Positions 34,664 to 44,849 of a DNA stretch of 64,000 nt are shown here, one piece after another. A model generated the notes under the pieces. The model was not told where the DNA came from. It did no database searches and was given only the letters and a program-made list of their open reading frames with translations. Location of the stretch: positions 111,564 to 175,563 of the forward strand of contig NZ_LGYO01000011.1 in NCBI RefSeq assembly GCF_001263355.1, in the 5' to 3' direction. The DNA is from Acetobacterium bakii. GTDB lineage: Bacteria > Bacillota > Clostridia > Eubacteriales > Eubacteriaceae. The translations under genes were made by a program, and so were the position numbers. Position 1 is the first letter of the stretch. The number at the start of each line of letters is the position of its first letter.

Positions 34664-37600
34664 ATGAAATGGTTTTATAATATGAAAATCAGTGCCAAGC
34701 TTTTAGCTGGATTTATCTTGATGGCACTCATCGTAGGCGTTGTGGGCACAATAGGGGTTGTAAATATTAAATCTCTTGAGAAATCAGATACTGAGCTTTA
34801 TGAAAATATGATGGTACCAACGGCCCAGATTGCCGAAATGTCAACGGCATTTCAGGGTTTGCGGGTGAACTTACGAGACATGATTATTGCAAACGATGCT
34901 CAGTCCATAAGTGAAAGTGCGAACAGCATCACCGAAAGACGAGCAGAGATCGATACCCTTGCAACAGAATTTGAAAAAACAATTATCTCAGACGAAATGA
35001 AAACAGCCTATGATGAGTTTATCCAAACACGATTGGCATATAGCACCCAATTGGAGCAAATAATGAATCTTGCCACCCAGAACCAGGATGCTGAAGCAAT
35101 CGCAATGATGAGTGCGGGCAGCCTGGCCGGAAAAGCATCGGTTGCCGAACAGGATGCCATTGATAAAATACTTGCTATGAAATTGGAAGATGGCAAGATA
35201 AAATCAGACGGAAACACAAGCAACGCTGAAAGTACTGTTATAACAATGCTTATAATCATTGCAATAGGCGTGATTCTTTCCATAGCTTTGGGGCTTTTCC
35301 TCAGTTCAGCCATCAGTAAACCCCTCAAAAAAGCAGCCAATATGTTAAAAGAAATGAGTATGGGGCACCTGGGCCTGCGCCTGAATATGGAAACCAAGGA
35401 TGAAGTTGGGCAGATGGCAGTGGCCATGGATAGTTTTGCGGATGATCTTCAAAATGTTGTGATTGGAACAATGAAGCAGATTTCAGAGGGTGATGTTTCG
35501 GCAGATATCAAAATTAGGGATGATCAGGATGAAATTTCTCCGGCGATCAAGCAGACCATTGAGTCCATAAAAGGTCTTATTATTGAGGCAGATGCGCTTT
35601 CCAAGGCAGCCGTTGAAGGGAAATTGGATACTCGAGGCAATGCAGCCAATTTTAAGGGCGGCTTTAAAGAAATCGTGGAAGGCGTCAATAACACCCTGGA
35701 TGCCGTCGTCGGCCCGCTGAACGTGGCCGCTGAGTACATCGAACGGATCGGCAACGGTGATATTCCGGCGAAGATTACCGATACTTACTACGGCGACTTC
35801 AACGAAATCAAGAACAACCTCAACAGCTGCATCGACGGCGTAACCGCCCTGGTCGACGATGCTGCACAGCTGGAACAGGCCGGTGCCGCCGGGCGGCTGG
35901 ATGCCCGGTCCGACACCACCAAACATCAGGGCGACTTCGCCAAGATCATGGAAGGCGTCAACAATACGTTAGATGCTGTGGTCGGTCCGTTGAACGTAGC
36001 GGCCGAATACATCGAACGCATCGGCAACGGTGATATCCCGCCGAAGATCACCGATACCTATTACGGCGACTTCAACGAAATCAAGAACAACCTCAACAGT
36101 TGTATCGATGGGGTCAATGCCCTGGTTGCCGATGCAAGTCAGCTGGAACAGGCCGGCGCCGCCGGCCGACTGGATGCCCGGTCCGACACCAGCAAACATC
36201 AGGGCGACTTTGCCAAGATCATGGAAGGCGTCAACAACACCCTGGATGCCGTCGTCTGCCCATTGAATGTGGCCGCCGAGTACATCGAACGGATCGGTAA
36301 CGGTGATATTCCGCCAAAGATCACCGATACCTACTGCGGCGATTTCAACGAAATCAAGAACAATCTCAACAGCTGCATCGATGGGATCAACGCCCTGGTT
36401 GCCGATGCTGGGATGTTGGCACAGGCTGGTTTCGAAGGCCGATTGGATACCCGATCTGACACGACCAAACATCAGGGTGACTTCGCCAAGATTATGGAAG
36501 GCGTCAATACGACGCTGGATGTGGTTATTGCTCCCATCAAGGAAGCCTCAGGGGTTTTAAAACAACTGGCAATCGGAAATTTAAATGCTATGATGATGGG
36601 CGATTATAAAGGACAAAATGGAAAAATCAAAGATGACATGAATAAAACCATTGAGTTTCTAAAAAGTATTGTACAAGAAATAACCATTAAGCTCCAATAC
36701 ATTGGCGAAGGCGATCTTAATCAGGAAATAACAACAACCTATCATGGCGACTTTGAACATATTAAAACTGCCATTAATGGTATTACTACCAGCCTTAGCG
36801 AAATTATGTCAGATATTGATATTGCGGCGAGCGAGGTAGAAATAGGATCCAGACAAATCTCTGATGGGGGTCAGACACTGTCACAGGGCACAACCGAACA
36901 GGCCAGCTCCCTGGAGGAACTCACGGCATCCATTGACGAAGTAGCCGAAGAAACAAAGAAAAATGCTCTCAACGCCAACGAAGCAAATGAACGGGCCATT
37001 GAAGTACGAAAAAATGCCGAAATCGGCAATACCCAAATGGAAGAAATGGTCAGCGCCATGGTTGAAATCAATGATTCTTCCAAAAATATTTCCAAAATTA
37101 TTAAAGTCATTGACGACATTGCTTTCCAAACCAATATTTTAGCACTAAACGCCGCAGTAGAAGCTGCCCGGGCCGGACAGCATGGCAAGGGCTTTGCAGT
37201 GGTTGCCGAAGAGGTTCGCAGCCTGGCGGCACGAAGTGCTGAAGCAGCCAAGGAAACAACCGGACTAATTGAAGGCTCCATCTTTAAGGTAGAAGCAGGC
37301 ACTAAAATTGCTGACAATACGGCTGAAAGTCTGAAAGAAATTCTGGGCGAAATTGAAAAGGTAGCAGGATTAGTTGGGGATATCGCTCAGGCCTCCAATG
37401 ATCAGGCAACAGAAATTTCTCAAATCACTCAGGCCATCGAACAGGTTTCCAAGGTGGTTCAGACGAGTTCCGCAACCGCCGAAGAAAGCGCCGCTGCCAG
37501 CGAAGAATTATCAGGACAGGCAGAAATGTTAAAAGAGATGGTTGGAACCTTTAAAATAAAAAATAAAGGCAACGAAAGACAGCGATCGAAGCAAAAAAAA

Positions 37601-37684
37601 GCATCAGAAAAAACGCCGAGAAAAATTGTGCCAATAGAAGAAGTGTGGATTGATTTAGATGATACTGCAGGGGACAAATATTAA
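34664..37684 (+). CDS. Chemoreceptor with four-helix sensor and amplified HAMP modules
   Basis: A 1006-residue methyl-accepting protein. Membrane helices at about 8-32 and 190-215 enclose a four-helix-bundle sensor. HAMP follows (about 215-270), then three near-identical 91-residue modules (about 340-612), further HAMP-like units and the signalling domain (about 712-980, same tip as its paralogues). The C-terminus ends GDKY. The start is ATG 34664 behind CAGGAGA, not the in-frame ATG at 34625. The repeats have a visibly more GC-rich codon choice than the flanks, suggesting recent duplication. It is transcribed with cheR. Confidence 0.92.
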   Translation: MKWFYNMKISAKLLAGFILMALIVGVVGTIGVVNIKSLEKSDTELYENMMVPTAQIAEMSTAFQGLRVNLRDMIIANDAQSISESANSITERRAEIDTLATEFEKTIISDEMKTAYDEFIQTRLAYSTQLEQIMNLATQNQDAEAIAMMSAGSLAGKASVAEQDAIDKILAMKLEDGKIKSDGNTSNAESTVITMLIIIAIGVILSIALGLFLSSAISKPLKKAANMLKEMSMGHLGLRLNMETKDEVGQMAVAMDSFADDLQNVVIGTMKQISEGDVSADIKIRDDQDEISPAIKQTIESIKGLIIEADALSKAAVEGKLDTRGNAANFKGGFKEIVEGVNNTLDAVVGPLNVAAEYIERIGNGDIPAKITDTYYGDFNEIKNNLNSCIDGVTALVDDAAQLEQAGAAGRLDARSDTTKHQGDFAKIMEGVNNTLDAVVGPLNVAAEYIERIGNGDIPPKITDTYYGDFNEIKNNLNSCIDGVNALVADASQLEQAGAAGRLDARSDTSKHQGDFAKIMEGVNNTLDAVVCPLNVAAEYIERIGNGDIPPKITDTYCGDFNEIKNNLNSCIDGINALVADAGMLAQAGFEGRLDTRSDTTKHQGDFAKIMEGVNTTLDVVIAPIKEASGVLKQLAIGNLNAMMMGDYKGQNGKIKDDMNKTIEFLKSIVQEITIKLQYIGEGDLNQEITTTYHGDFEHIKTAINGITTSLSEIMSDIDIAASEVEIGSRQISDGGQTLSQGTTEQASSLEELTASIDEVAEETKKNALNANEANERAIEVRKNAEIGNTQMEEMVSAMVEINDSSKNISKIIKVIDDIAFQTNILALNAAVEAARAGQHGKGFAVVAEEVRSLAARSAEAAKETTGLIEGSIFKVEAGTKIADNTAESLKEILGEIEKVAGLVGDIAQASNDQATEISQITQAIEQVSKVVQTSSATAEESAAASEELSGQAEMLKEMVGTFKIKNKGNERQRSKQKKASEKTPRKIVPIEEVWIDLDDTAGDKY
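35681..36499 (+). repeat. Three tandem 273-bp units inside the chemoreceptor gene
   Basis: Units begin at 35681, 35954 and 36227 (each opening GGCGTCAA) and end at 36499. Each encodes 91 residues containing [30 protein letters not shown] and [13 protein letters not shown]. The first two are closest; the third has VVCPLN, TYCGDF and a diverged end. The exact 3n length keeps the frame. Confidence 0.95.
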
Positions 37685-37710
37685 TCCAAAATGATTGAAT
37701 TTAATAAGTA

Positions 37711-37752
37711 ATGCAGACAGGCTTCGATCAATTGATCGAAGCCTGTCTGCAT
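37711..37752. terminator. Palindromic terminator after the third chemoreceptor
   Basis: A perfect 21-bp stem (ATGCAGACAGGCTTCGATCAA and its complement) with a short T-run. The centre CGATCAATTGATCG is shared with the terminator at 33384-33423. Confidence 0.8.
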
Positions 37753-38025
37753 TTTGAACCTAAAGTTTTTCCCGAAAATGACGATGGTTAAGGTAGTCAG
37801 GCAATGCACAGATGCCAAAAGAAATGGGTCAAAGCTTTATCCTGGCGGATAAGCCGGAATAAATCAAAAAGAATTCAAATTTCCAAGGATTGTTCTAAAG
37901 TATTACCCTGGAATGACGATAAATACAATAAGAAGATAGAACAACATGAATCGTTCAGGAAGAATAAAATAAATAAGTTTATAATATTGATGGTATACTA
38001 TTAATATTAAAGGGAGGTTTTAACT
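37753..38025 (+). other. Intergenic region before flgM
   Basis: Non-coding as far as I can see. An open frame at 37804-38004 has no binding site and no family character. Near its 3' end is the extended -10 listed separately. Confidence 0.5.
37991..37999 (+). promoter_or_regulatory. Extended -10 promoter before flgM
   Basis: TGGTATACT fits an extended -10 (TGnTATAAT-like); the -35 place (AAATAA) is weak. It lies 27 bases before the flgM start, with AAAGGGAGG between. Sigma-28 elements were not found here. Confidence 0.4.
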
Positions 38026-38340
38026 ATGGTCATCTCATTTTCAAACAATACTAAATCGATACAACCAAAACAAACCCAGGACGTTACTACCGATCCTGTA
38101 AGAAATGCCGATACTGAAGAAAACGCAAAGTTTATTCGTAAAAATAAAGTAGATAGTACCGAAATTTCAAGCAGCCATAACGGATCCTTTGATGACAAAC
38201 GATTGTCATCCGCAAAGTCCGCTATTTTATATGAAGTATCTGTAAAAGATACCGACCATATCAACGAATTAAAAGAAGCCGTTAAAAACGGAACCTACAA
38301 GATCCCAACAGAATTGCTTGCAGAAGAGATTCTGAAGTAA
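38026..38340 (+). CDS. flgM: Anti-sigma-28 factor FlgM
   Basis: A 104-residue protein, disordered and hydrophilic in its first ~60 residues. The C-terminal sigma-binding helices are recognisable (INELKEAVKNGTYKIPTELL). FlgM holds sigma-28 inactive until it is exported through the completed hook. It heads flgN, flgK and flgL, the standard order. GGGAGG precedes the ATG. Confidence 0.88.
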   Translation: MVISFSNNTKSIQPKQTQDVTTDPVRNADTEENAKFIRKNKVDSTEISSSHNGSFDDKRLSSAKSAILYEVSVKDTDHINELKEAVKNGTYKIPTELLAEEILK

Positions 38341-38369
38341 AGAAAACTATTATTCCGAGGAGGCTCAAT

Positions 38370-38867
38370 ATGTCAGAAACTAAAGATTACAAACAGGTAC
38401 TTGATGCTTTTTATGAGTACCTTTTTGGCGTTTCAAAGCTCCATCGTGAAGCAGTGCCCAAATTAAAGGCCGAGCTAGCATTGATCCAGGAAGATGACAT
38501 TGACGGACTCAACACAAATTTGAATCAGCAGCAGATCTTCCTGTATCAGATAAAAAGCTTTGACAAAGAAGTTGCCGGCTACATGAAGCAGCTGGGGGTA
38601 TCCGGAAAAAACCTCTCCGAAGTGATTCTTAAGCTTCCTCAGGATGAGCAAATGCGATTTTATGAGCTGCTCAGTCAATTTGAGGTCACCATTAAAGAAT
38701 TTCAGTTTTATAAAGAAAAATGCCAAACCATGCTTAATACAAAGCTCCATGTGGTCAATAAAAAGATTTCCGCATTCGAACTTAAAAAAGACAAAAAAAC
38801 CTATGGGGAAGATGGTAAACAATCGGAAACCACAGCCTTCCCAAAGACTTTTGAAAAATCTATTTAA
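38370..38867 (+). CDS. flgN: FlgN-like export chaperone
   Basis: A 165-residue helical protein between flgM and flgK, the position of FlgN, the chaperone for hook-filament junction proteins FlgK and FlgL. It is rich in Leu/Gln/Lys heptads, especially residues 25-130. Sequence identity within this family is low, so context carries most of the call. CGAGGAGGC precedes the ATG. Confidence 0.75.
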   Translation: MSETKDYKQVLDAFYEYLFGVSKLHREAVPKLKAELALIQEDDIDGLNTNLNQQQIFLYQIKSFDKEVAGYMKQLGVSGKNLSEVILKLPQDEQMRFYELLSQFEVTIKEFQFYKEKCQTMLNTKLHVVNKKISAFELKKDKKTYGEDGKQSETTAFPKTFEKSI

Positions 38868-38886
38868 TCAGTAAGGAGAAACTTCG

Positions 38887-40452
38887 ATGGCATCAACATT
38901 TTCAGCATTTCATGTCGCGAGCAGAGCCATGGAAGCCAGCCAGGCAACCATTAATGTGACCGGTAATAATATAGCAAACATTAATACCGACGGTTATTCA
39001 AGACAACGGGTCGATATCAACTCAATTACCAGCAGCGGTGGTGTTCAAAAATATGCAAACCCAAAGGTGTCCACAGGTCTGGGGGCAAAAGCCGTGGGAA
39101 CCAGCCAAATACGGGATCCTTTCCTGGATGCCCGGTTCCGAAGCCAGAATGCTGAGACCAGCCGCTACCAAACCATGGTTTCCGGATTGTCGGATTTGGA
39201 ATCGGTTTTAGACGAGGCTCAAACCGACGGTTTGCAAAATGAATTGTCCAACTTTATCACCGACCTGCAGAGTTTTTCGGAAACTCCCACCAGTTCAGAT
39301 ATTGCCCAGGTAATACGGACATCCGCACAAAAGGTAACCCAGATCATCAATATGTATGCCAACCAGATTAAAGAGGTACGGACACAGCAGGTCAAAGATC
39401 TGGGTGTGGTGGTGGAGAATGATTTTAATGCCATTGTCAAGAGTATCGCCAATTTAAACGATCAGGTTCAAAAAGAAGAAATTTACGGAAACACCCCCAA
39501 TGAGCTCTACGATCAGCGGAATTTACTGATTGATAAGCTTTCGGGTATTGCCAACATAAAAGTGACCACCAACCCTGAAAAGATATCTGAAAATTTATCC
39601 ATTGACCGGCTGAGCATCTCGCTGGTCGATCCGAATACCGGAACATCAATTGGTTTAGTGGATAACAATTTATTCAATACTCTCAGTGTGAAAGACCAGG
39701 ATGACAAGGTGGTCTTATCCTTAAACAGCAGCTTTACACTTGCAGGCAGCACCCCGGTAGACAACAACGATATCACAGAATTTATTTCCGATGGTGCCAT
39801 AAAAGGCTATGTCGACCTGATCAACGGCAAGGGAACTTTTGCAGATATAGTCCAGGGTGAAAATGATGCCAGGGGAATTCCCTACTATGAAAAAACCATG
39901 GATGTATTTGCCGCTAAATTTGCGGATGTTTTTAATCGCATTAATTCGATCAATGACCCTCTGAATTCTACAGATCCGCCAACCGAGCCATTATTCACCA
40001 ACTCAGACGGAACGACGACGAATATTACCGCCAAAGACATTCAGGTTTCCAGTGCCTGGTTAAAAGATCCAATGGAGATTAAAACAACCAATAACCCAAT
40101 CGGCACTCCCGGGAGTGCCGATAATGTGCTGCGCATGATCAGTGCCATGAGCAAAGATCAGGAATTTAAAAAAGATTCGAACGCCTTGTTCTTCAATGGC
40201 AGTTTCAACGAATACTTGACCGGACAGCTCGGAGACGTTGCCATGGATGTGGGGCTTAATACCAATTTTGCCGACACCGCAGACAATGTACTGCAAAATA
40301 TTTATACCGCCAGGGAGTCGGTTTCAGGGGTTTCCCTGAATGAAGAAGGCACCAATTTAATGGCTTTTCAAAAAGTTTATAATGCTGCCATCCGGTATTT
40401 TAATGTGCTTGACGAAAATCTGAATACCATCATTAACACCATGGGCCAGTAA
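38887..40452 (+). CDS. flgK: Hook-filament junction protein FlgK (HAP1)
   Basis: A 521-residue protein with the N-terminal rod/hook motif (NVTGNNIANINTDGYSRQR) and a C-terminal D0 helix ending in NVLDENLNTIINTMGQ. The central part is a globular D2-type region. It joins hook to filament and is secreted with FlgN's help. AAGGAG precedes the ATG by nine bases. Confidence 0.95.
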   Translation: MASTFSAFHVASRAMEASQATINVTGNNIANINTDGYSRQRVDINSITSSGGVQKYANPKVSTGLGAKAVGTSQIRDPFLDARFRSQNAETSRYQTMVSGLSDLESVLDEAQTDGLQNELSNFITDLQSFSETPTSSDIAQVIRTSAQKVTQIINMYANQIKEVRTQQVKDLGVVVENDFNAIVKSIANLNDQVQKEEIYGNTPNELYDQRNLLIDKLSGIANIKVTTNPEKISENLSIDRLSISLVDPNTGTSIGLVDNNLFNTLSVKDQDDKVVLSLNSSFTLAGSTPVDNNDITEFISDGAIKGYVDLINGKGTFADIVQGENDARGIPYYEKTMDVFAAKFADVFNRINSINDPLNSTDPPTEPLFTNSDGTTTNITAKDIQVSSAWLKDPMEIKTTNNPIGTPGSADNVLRMISAMSKDQEFKKDSNALFFNGSFNEYLTGQLGDVAMDVGLNTNFADTADNVLQNIYTARESVSGVSLNEEGTNLMAFQKVYNAAIRYFNVLDENLNTIINTMGQ

Positions 40453-40486
40453 GTATTGTTTAAATTTGGAAGGAACGTGAACCACG

Positions 40487-41512
40487 ATGAGAATTACCTA
40501 TAAAATGATGACCACCAAATACACCACGAATTTAAACAATATGTCCACCGAACTGGATCGCTTAAATACCCAGGTGGCTTCGGGACGAAAGTTTGCAAAA
40601 ACCTCCGAAGATACATCTTCGGCCATCAAGGCCTATCAAATCAGACGGGATTTAGCCAAGCTTGACGGCTATCAGAACAATATTGCACATGCTTCCGATT
40701 ATTTAACAAATTCCGAAACTAATCTGGGAGATATTACTGAAACCCTTGCGGATGCCACGGATAAAATACTCCAGGGTAAAAACGATACCCAAAATCCGGA
40801 TACCCGAAAGATCATTGCCAACGAGCTACGGGTGATGCAGAAACAAATGCTGGACACCTTAAACAGCAAAGTCGGTGATAGTTATATTTTTGGCGGGTCT
40901 AATACTGTTGAAAAACCCTTTACTGTGGATGAAGATGGTAAGCTTCTGTATAATAAAATTGACGTGGACAGCCTGGATGATAGTACCCAAGCGCTAAAAG
41001 ATACCCTGAATAATCTAAAAGCGGATTCCCTTTATGTGGATATCGGTCTTGGTGTTTCCGTTGATTCTGCAGGAACAGTTAATCCCAACACAATATTTAA
41101 TTATTCCATTCCCGGAATTAATATCGTTGGGAATGGAACAACCACCATCGATGGGATAGCCGGAAATGTTTCCAATAATGCGTATAACTTATTGGGTAAA
41201 ATTGCTGAACAATTTGAATCAGCAAATTACTCAAGCGATATTACCGACAAGTTATTCGGAAAGTTTCAGAGCGCAACCAGCCAGGCCAGCAAAGCGACCA
41301 CTGAAATTGGCGCAAAAGCCAATTACCTGGAATTTATGAAGGAGCGCTACGATTCCCAGGAACTCAATCTGCAGACCCGGCAAACTGAGGTGGAAGGCAT
41401 CGACGCCGCCTATACCTATATTTCGTTTCAAACCCAGAAAGTCGCTTACCAGGCGGCCCTGCAAATGGGTAACAGCATTATTCAATCATCAGTGTTTGAC
41501 TATATGTCCTAA
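40487..41512 (+). CDS. flgL: Hook-filament junction protein FlgL (HAP3)
   Basis: A 341-residue flagellin-like protein. The N-terminal coiled region (MSTELDRLNTQVASGRKF) and C-terminal helix resemble flagellin D0/D1, with a short centre in place of flagellin's variable domain. It sits between FlgK and the filament. GGAAGGAACG precedes the ATG. A possible weak terminator follows. Confidence 0.94.
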   Translation: MRITYKMMTTKYTTNLNNMSTELDRLNTQVASGRKFAKTSEDTSSAIKAYQIRRDLAKLDGYQNNIAHASDYLTNSETNLGDITETLADATDKILQGKNDTQNPDTRKIIANELRVMQKQMLDTLNSKVGDSYIFGGSNTVEKPFTVDEDGKLLYNKIDVDSLDDSTQALKDTLNNLKADSLYVDIGLGVSVDSAGTVNPNTIFNYSIPGINIVGNGTTTIDGIAGNVSNNAYNLLGKIAEQFESANYSSDITDKLFGKFQSATSQASKATTEIGAKANYLEFMKERYDSQELNLQTRQTEVEGIDAAYTYISFQTQKVAYQAALQMGNSIIQSSVFDYMS

Positions 41513-41533
41513 ACAAAAATAGATTATTAAACG

Positions 41534-41558
41534 AAGGGGCTTTTTAAGGCTCCTTTTT
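41534..41558 (+). terminator. Weak hairpin after flgL
   Basis: AAGGGGC pairs with GGCTCCTT with one G-T pair around a T-rich loop, followed by a T-run. It may reduce read-through into the DUF6470 gene. Confidence 0.4.
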
Positions 41559-41571
41559 AGGAGGGAAAATA

Positions 41572-42186
41572 ATGGAACCGCTAATTACCATTGAAACAGT
41601 CCCCATTAAAATTGAATATGTGGAAAAAGAACCCCTGCGGATGTCATCGGTACATTCTCAACTGGTGGACGTTACCGGAGAACAGGGAAATGAACGGGTT
41701 GAAAGTCGCCCCATCAGAATTTCGGTCAAGGATTCTTTTGAGCCGAGCTCGGTTTACAACTGGAACAACCTTACCTATACCGCCACGGCAAAATACGGCG
41801 ATGATGGCAACCTCAAGCTTGAGGTCAGCATGGAGGATGGCGAGGCAAAGCCCATCCATTTCAAGGAAATCACCCGCAACATTGACCATATGGCAGATTT
41901 GCTCGTTTCGTCTGAAGCCCAGACTGGTGAGGATTCCGCCAGCATGGAGATCAGCTTTGATATGGGCGGGCTTCCCAGTGGCATGCCCAGCGCCACTAAT
42001 CAGAACATCCAATTTTTCCCGCCGGACATCGAATTGAAAATGACCCAGCGCCCCCAGGTCATTATCAAATACGTGGGAGGCCCCATTTATGTGCCCATGA
42101 GTGCCGATCCCGACTACGTTCGGCCGGAGGGACTCATGGAAATGCCGGAGCTGGCCCAGGGCCTGAAAATGGACCTTAAGGTCTGA
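41572..42186 (+). CDS. DUF6470 (YviE-type) flagellar-linked protein
   Basis: A 204-residue beta-rich protein that begins LITIETVPIKIEYV and ends with repeated IKYVGGPIYVP-like strands, matching the YviE/DUF6470 family found between flgL and fliW in Bacilli and Clostridia. Its biochemical role is unknown. fliW and csrA, its usual downstream partners, are not present here. TTAGGAGGG precedes the ATG. Confidence 0.8.
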   Translation: MEPLITIETVPIKIEYVEKEPLRMSSVHSQLVDVTGEQGNERVESRPIRISVKDSFEPSSVYNWNNLTYTATAKYGDDGNLKLEVSMEDGEAKPIHFKEITRNIDHMADLLVSSEAQTGEDSASMEISFDMGGLPSGMPSATNQNIQFFPPDIELKMTQRPQVIIKYVGGPIYVPMSADPDYVRPEGLMEMPELAQGLKMDLKV

Positions 42187-42231
42187 ATGAAAAATAATTA
42201 TAAAAAAAATAAAAAGTTTTTAAAAATTCAC

Positions 42232-42258
42232 TAAAGTATCTCAGCCGAAGACCGATAT
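42232..42258 (+). promoter_or_regulatory. Sigma-28 promoter of flagellin
   Basis: TAAAGTAT (42232-42239), 11 bases, ACCGATAT (42251-42258), an excellent match to TAAAGTTT-N11-GCCGATAA. The leader to flagellin is about 110 bases. Confidence 0.88.
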
Positions 42259-42377
42259 ATAAGTCAGAAGCAAAGAAAGCTTAATAATTTGGCTAACCTA
42301 TCGTACGGAGGAAAGCCTCAATCAATTCAACCTGGGTCGGGGGTTACTGGCAAAATAAATTAATGGAGGAAACAAAA

Positions 42378-44246
42378 ATGAGAATCAATCATAATATCGC
42401 AGCACTGAACACCTATAACAAATTGTCGGCAAACCAGGCAGCTACTTCCAAGTCATTGGAAAAATTATCATCCGGTTTAAAAATCAATAAAGCCGGGGAT
42501 AATGCCGCAGGCTTAGCCATTTCCGAAAAAATGCGTGGCCAGATCAGAGGCTTAGATCAAGCATCTGCCAATGCCAGCGATGGCATTTCTTTAATCAATA
42601 CTGCTGAAGGCGGATTAAGCGAAACCCATTCTATTTTACAGAGAATGCGGGAATTAGCGGTACAGTCTTCAAATGATACCAACACCACGACAGATCGTAA
42701 AGAAATTCAGAAAGAAATTGATCAATTAACTTCTGAAGTAGATCGAATTTCCACCGATACCGAATTCAATACCCAGAAACTTTTAAATGGAGATAAAGCA
42801 ACAAAAATTAACACAAATGGTTATGCAGGAATCACAAGTCCTAATGATGTCAGCGTCGAGAAAAGTGTCGCAACAGGTACTTATACCGCTACTGTTGCTG
42901 TCGAAGCTGCAACAGTAGCGCAGTCAACTACTTATAACCAAATAGCGACTAAAACAGATGCATCAGGAGATGTGAAAAGTTTTACATTTGCTGGGGCATC
43001 CGGAGGTTCTTATTCAGGAACGGTAGTAGCAGCTGGTAGTACCGTTGCAGGGAGTGGCGTCGCAGCTGCAGGGAGTGGCGCTGATAGTTTGGCTACGGCA
43101 CTTCATTTGGCTAAGGGTGATTATACAATAGAGCTAAAATCAGAAGGTTCAGGAGGTATTGACGCTACATTTATTTTGAAAAATTCTGCAGGAACTGAAG
43201 TTGCTTCAGGTACTGCAACTGGTTCTGGTGTTACTGTATCAGGGATTAAATTCACATCAGCTACAGGTAGTGGAACATTGACCACTAGTGATTATTCAGC
43301 TGTTTCTGGTAGTATTGGTACATCATCGGACTTAACAGTTGCAGCTGGTTACAAAATTGGTGCTACTGGGGCAGCGACAGTTTCTTCAGGGCTAGAAGCC
43401 GCGAGCAATCTTAATGTCACATTGTCGAGTACGGCAGCGATTGGTGATTCCTTTACGATAAACGTTGGTGCAGCAGCCAAACCAGAGGCGACTTTAACTG
43501 GAGCTGATTTGGACAAGGGAACCTATACGATAGCCGTTACTGCTTATGATAAAGCTTTAGATACAGCAACAATTGCTCTTCAAGATGCAAATGGCAATGC
43601 TGTTAAAGATACCGCTGGAAATGCTGTTACGTATAGTGGATCCTTGACTAGTGACAATATATCTCTTGCAGGAGTAAAAGTGACCGGAAGCTCAGTTACC
43701 GGCACCGGTACCAGTACCTTTGAAATTACAAAAGCGCAAGTATCGGAAGTTGCATTAACGAATTCTGCCGGTGCCGAAGTAGAGGGACTTACATTCAACC
43801 TAAATGAAAATGCTGTAAATGGTGAAACATTTACCGTTAATGTGGATGCAAGCAATGAAATGAAATTCCAGATTGGTGCCAATGAAAAGCAGAGCACGGC
43901 CTTGTCAATATCGGCAATGGGATCTAAAGATTTAGGGATTGACAAATTAGATTTAACCACTCAGGCTGGTGCAGATGCTGCCATCACGACGATTAACGAT
44001 GCCATTACATCAACATCATCAGAACGTGCAAAACTTGGTGCTGTACAGAATCGTTTGGAACATACCATTAACAACTTGAGTACATCTTCAGAAAATGCAA
44101 CATCAGCTGAATCGCGTATCCGTGACGTTGACATGGCCAAAGAAATGATGGAATTCACTAAGAATAATATTCTTTCTCAGGCTGCTCAGTCAATGTTGGC
44201 ACAAGCAAATCAACAGCCACAAGGCGTGCTACAATTATTACAGTAA
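42378..44246 (+). CDS. fliC: Flagellin
   Basis: A 622-residue filament subunit. The N-terminal D0/D1 region (1 to about 138, [33 protein letters not shown]) and C-terminal D1/D0 (about 519-622, ending [10 protein letters not shown]) are canonical. The ~380-residue centre is low in aromatic residues and rich in Ser, Thr, Gly and Ala; it should be surface-exposed and is the probable target of the glycosylation genes downstream. GGAGG before ATG 42378 excludes the ATG 15 bases earlier. The gene is monocistronic, with a sigma-28 promoter and a strong terminator. Confidence 0.96.
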   Translation: MRINHNIAALNTYNKLSANQAATSKSLEKLSSGLKINKAGDNAAGLAISEKMRGQIRGLDQASANASDGISLINTAEGGLSETHSILQRMRELAVQSSNDTNTTTDRKEIQKEIDQLTSEVDRISTDTEFNTQKLLNGDKATKINTNGYAGITSPNDVSVEKSVATGTYTATVAVEAATVAQSTTYNQIATKTDASGDVKSFTFAGASGGSYSGTVVAAGSTVAGSGVAAAGSGADSLATALHLAKGDYTIELKSEGSGGIDATFILKNSAGTEVASGTATGSGVTVSGIKFTSATGSGTLTTSDYSAVSGSIGTSSDLTVAAGYKIGATGAATVSSGLEAASNLNVTLSSTAAIGDSFTINVGAAAKPEATLTGADLDKGTYTIAVTAYDKALDTATIALQDANGNAVKDTAGNAVTYSGSLTSDNISLAGVKVTGSSVTGTGTSTFEITKAQVSEVALTNSAGAEVEGLTFNLNENAVNGETFTVNVDASNEMKFQIGANEKQSTALSISAMGSKDLGIDKLDLTTQAGADAAITTINDAITSTSSERAKLGAVQNRLEHTINNLSTSSENATSAESRIRDVDMAKEMMEFTKNNILSQAAQSMLAQANQQPQGVLQLLQ

Positions 44247-44275
44247 TCAATTTAAAGTTTCGCAATTAATAACTT

Positions 44276-44307
44276 CACAAAAGACCACCCTAGGGTGGTC
44301 TTTTGTG
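44276..44307. terminator. Flagellin terminator
   Basis: A perfect 32-base palindrome, CACAAAAGACCACCC paired with GGGTGGTCTTTTGTG, with an A-run and T-run within the outer arms. It can act in both directions. Confidence 0.92.
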
Positions 44308-44401
44308 GTTTATTTTAAAATAGGCAACTTCATTTAGAGAGAATTACTAATAATTTAGGTAATACGTTAATATTATTGGTTGCAAAGCCTCACGGTTTTC
44401 A

Positions 44402-44430
44402 TTGGAATTGTTTCATTATTATGATAAAAT
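44402..44430 (+). promoter_or_regulatory. Sigma-A-type promoter before the glycosylation locus
   Basis: TTGGAA (44402-44407), 17 bases, TAAAAT (44425-44430). It would give a ~410-base leader to the first gene at 44850. Confidence 0.45.
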
Positions 44431-44849
44431 ATTAGTGAGAACTTAATTGATGTTTTAAGCCATCGGGAAGACCAAGTTCAGATTTAAGAATAGAATGAAT
44501 AGCACAGGGTGCCGAAGTTAAGTGTTGAGATAAACCTAATGTAGCAGATGTTTAACAAGTTGTGCAATGATTGTATAATCACGAAAAAGGGGATCAGAAT
44601 CTGATGAGGATTCAATCTTATGAAAAGCTTGGCAAAAAGTCCGCGCACAGCTAAATATTTAGCAACATTAGCCGATATTAATACTAAGAAGTACAATTTC
44701 AAACCAGGTAGACAGGATGGTCTTTCTTGTGTTTTAATCCTAATATTTTTTAAAAGGTAACACGAAATTATTGCCAAGGGTGCAATGCCCTTAAGTAATT
44801 ATAAACAATTGATTATAAAGCGTATACAATTGAAGGAAGAAGGTAAAAT
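44431..44849 (+). other. Long intergenic leader before the Maf genes
   Basis: About 420 bases with no gene I can support. A 46-codon frame (ATG 44620) follows GAGGA but has no recognisable character; a 97-codon frame on the minus strand lacks a binding site. No riboswitch class is recognised. Confidence 0.4.

Noticed and set aside
35681..36499. GC-rich block as horizontally acquired insert
   Set aside because: It is an in-frame amplification of a receptor module also found once in the neighbouring receptor.
37804..38004. 66-codon ORF between the third receptor and flgM
   Set aside because: No ribosome binding site, basic low-complexity sequence with no family character, and it runs into the promoter region of flgM.
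44620..44760. 46-codon plus-strand ORF after flagellin
   Set aside because: GAGGA is suitably placed, but the sequence matches nothing I know and there is no supporting context.
44484..44777. 97-codon minus-strand ORF after flagellin
   Set aside because: No binding site or recognisable protein; the region has the composition of a non-coding spacer.
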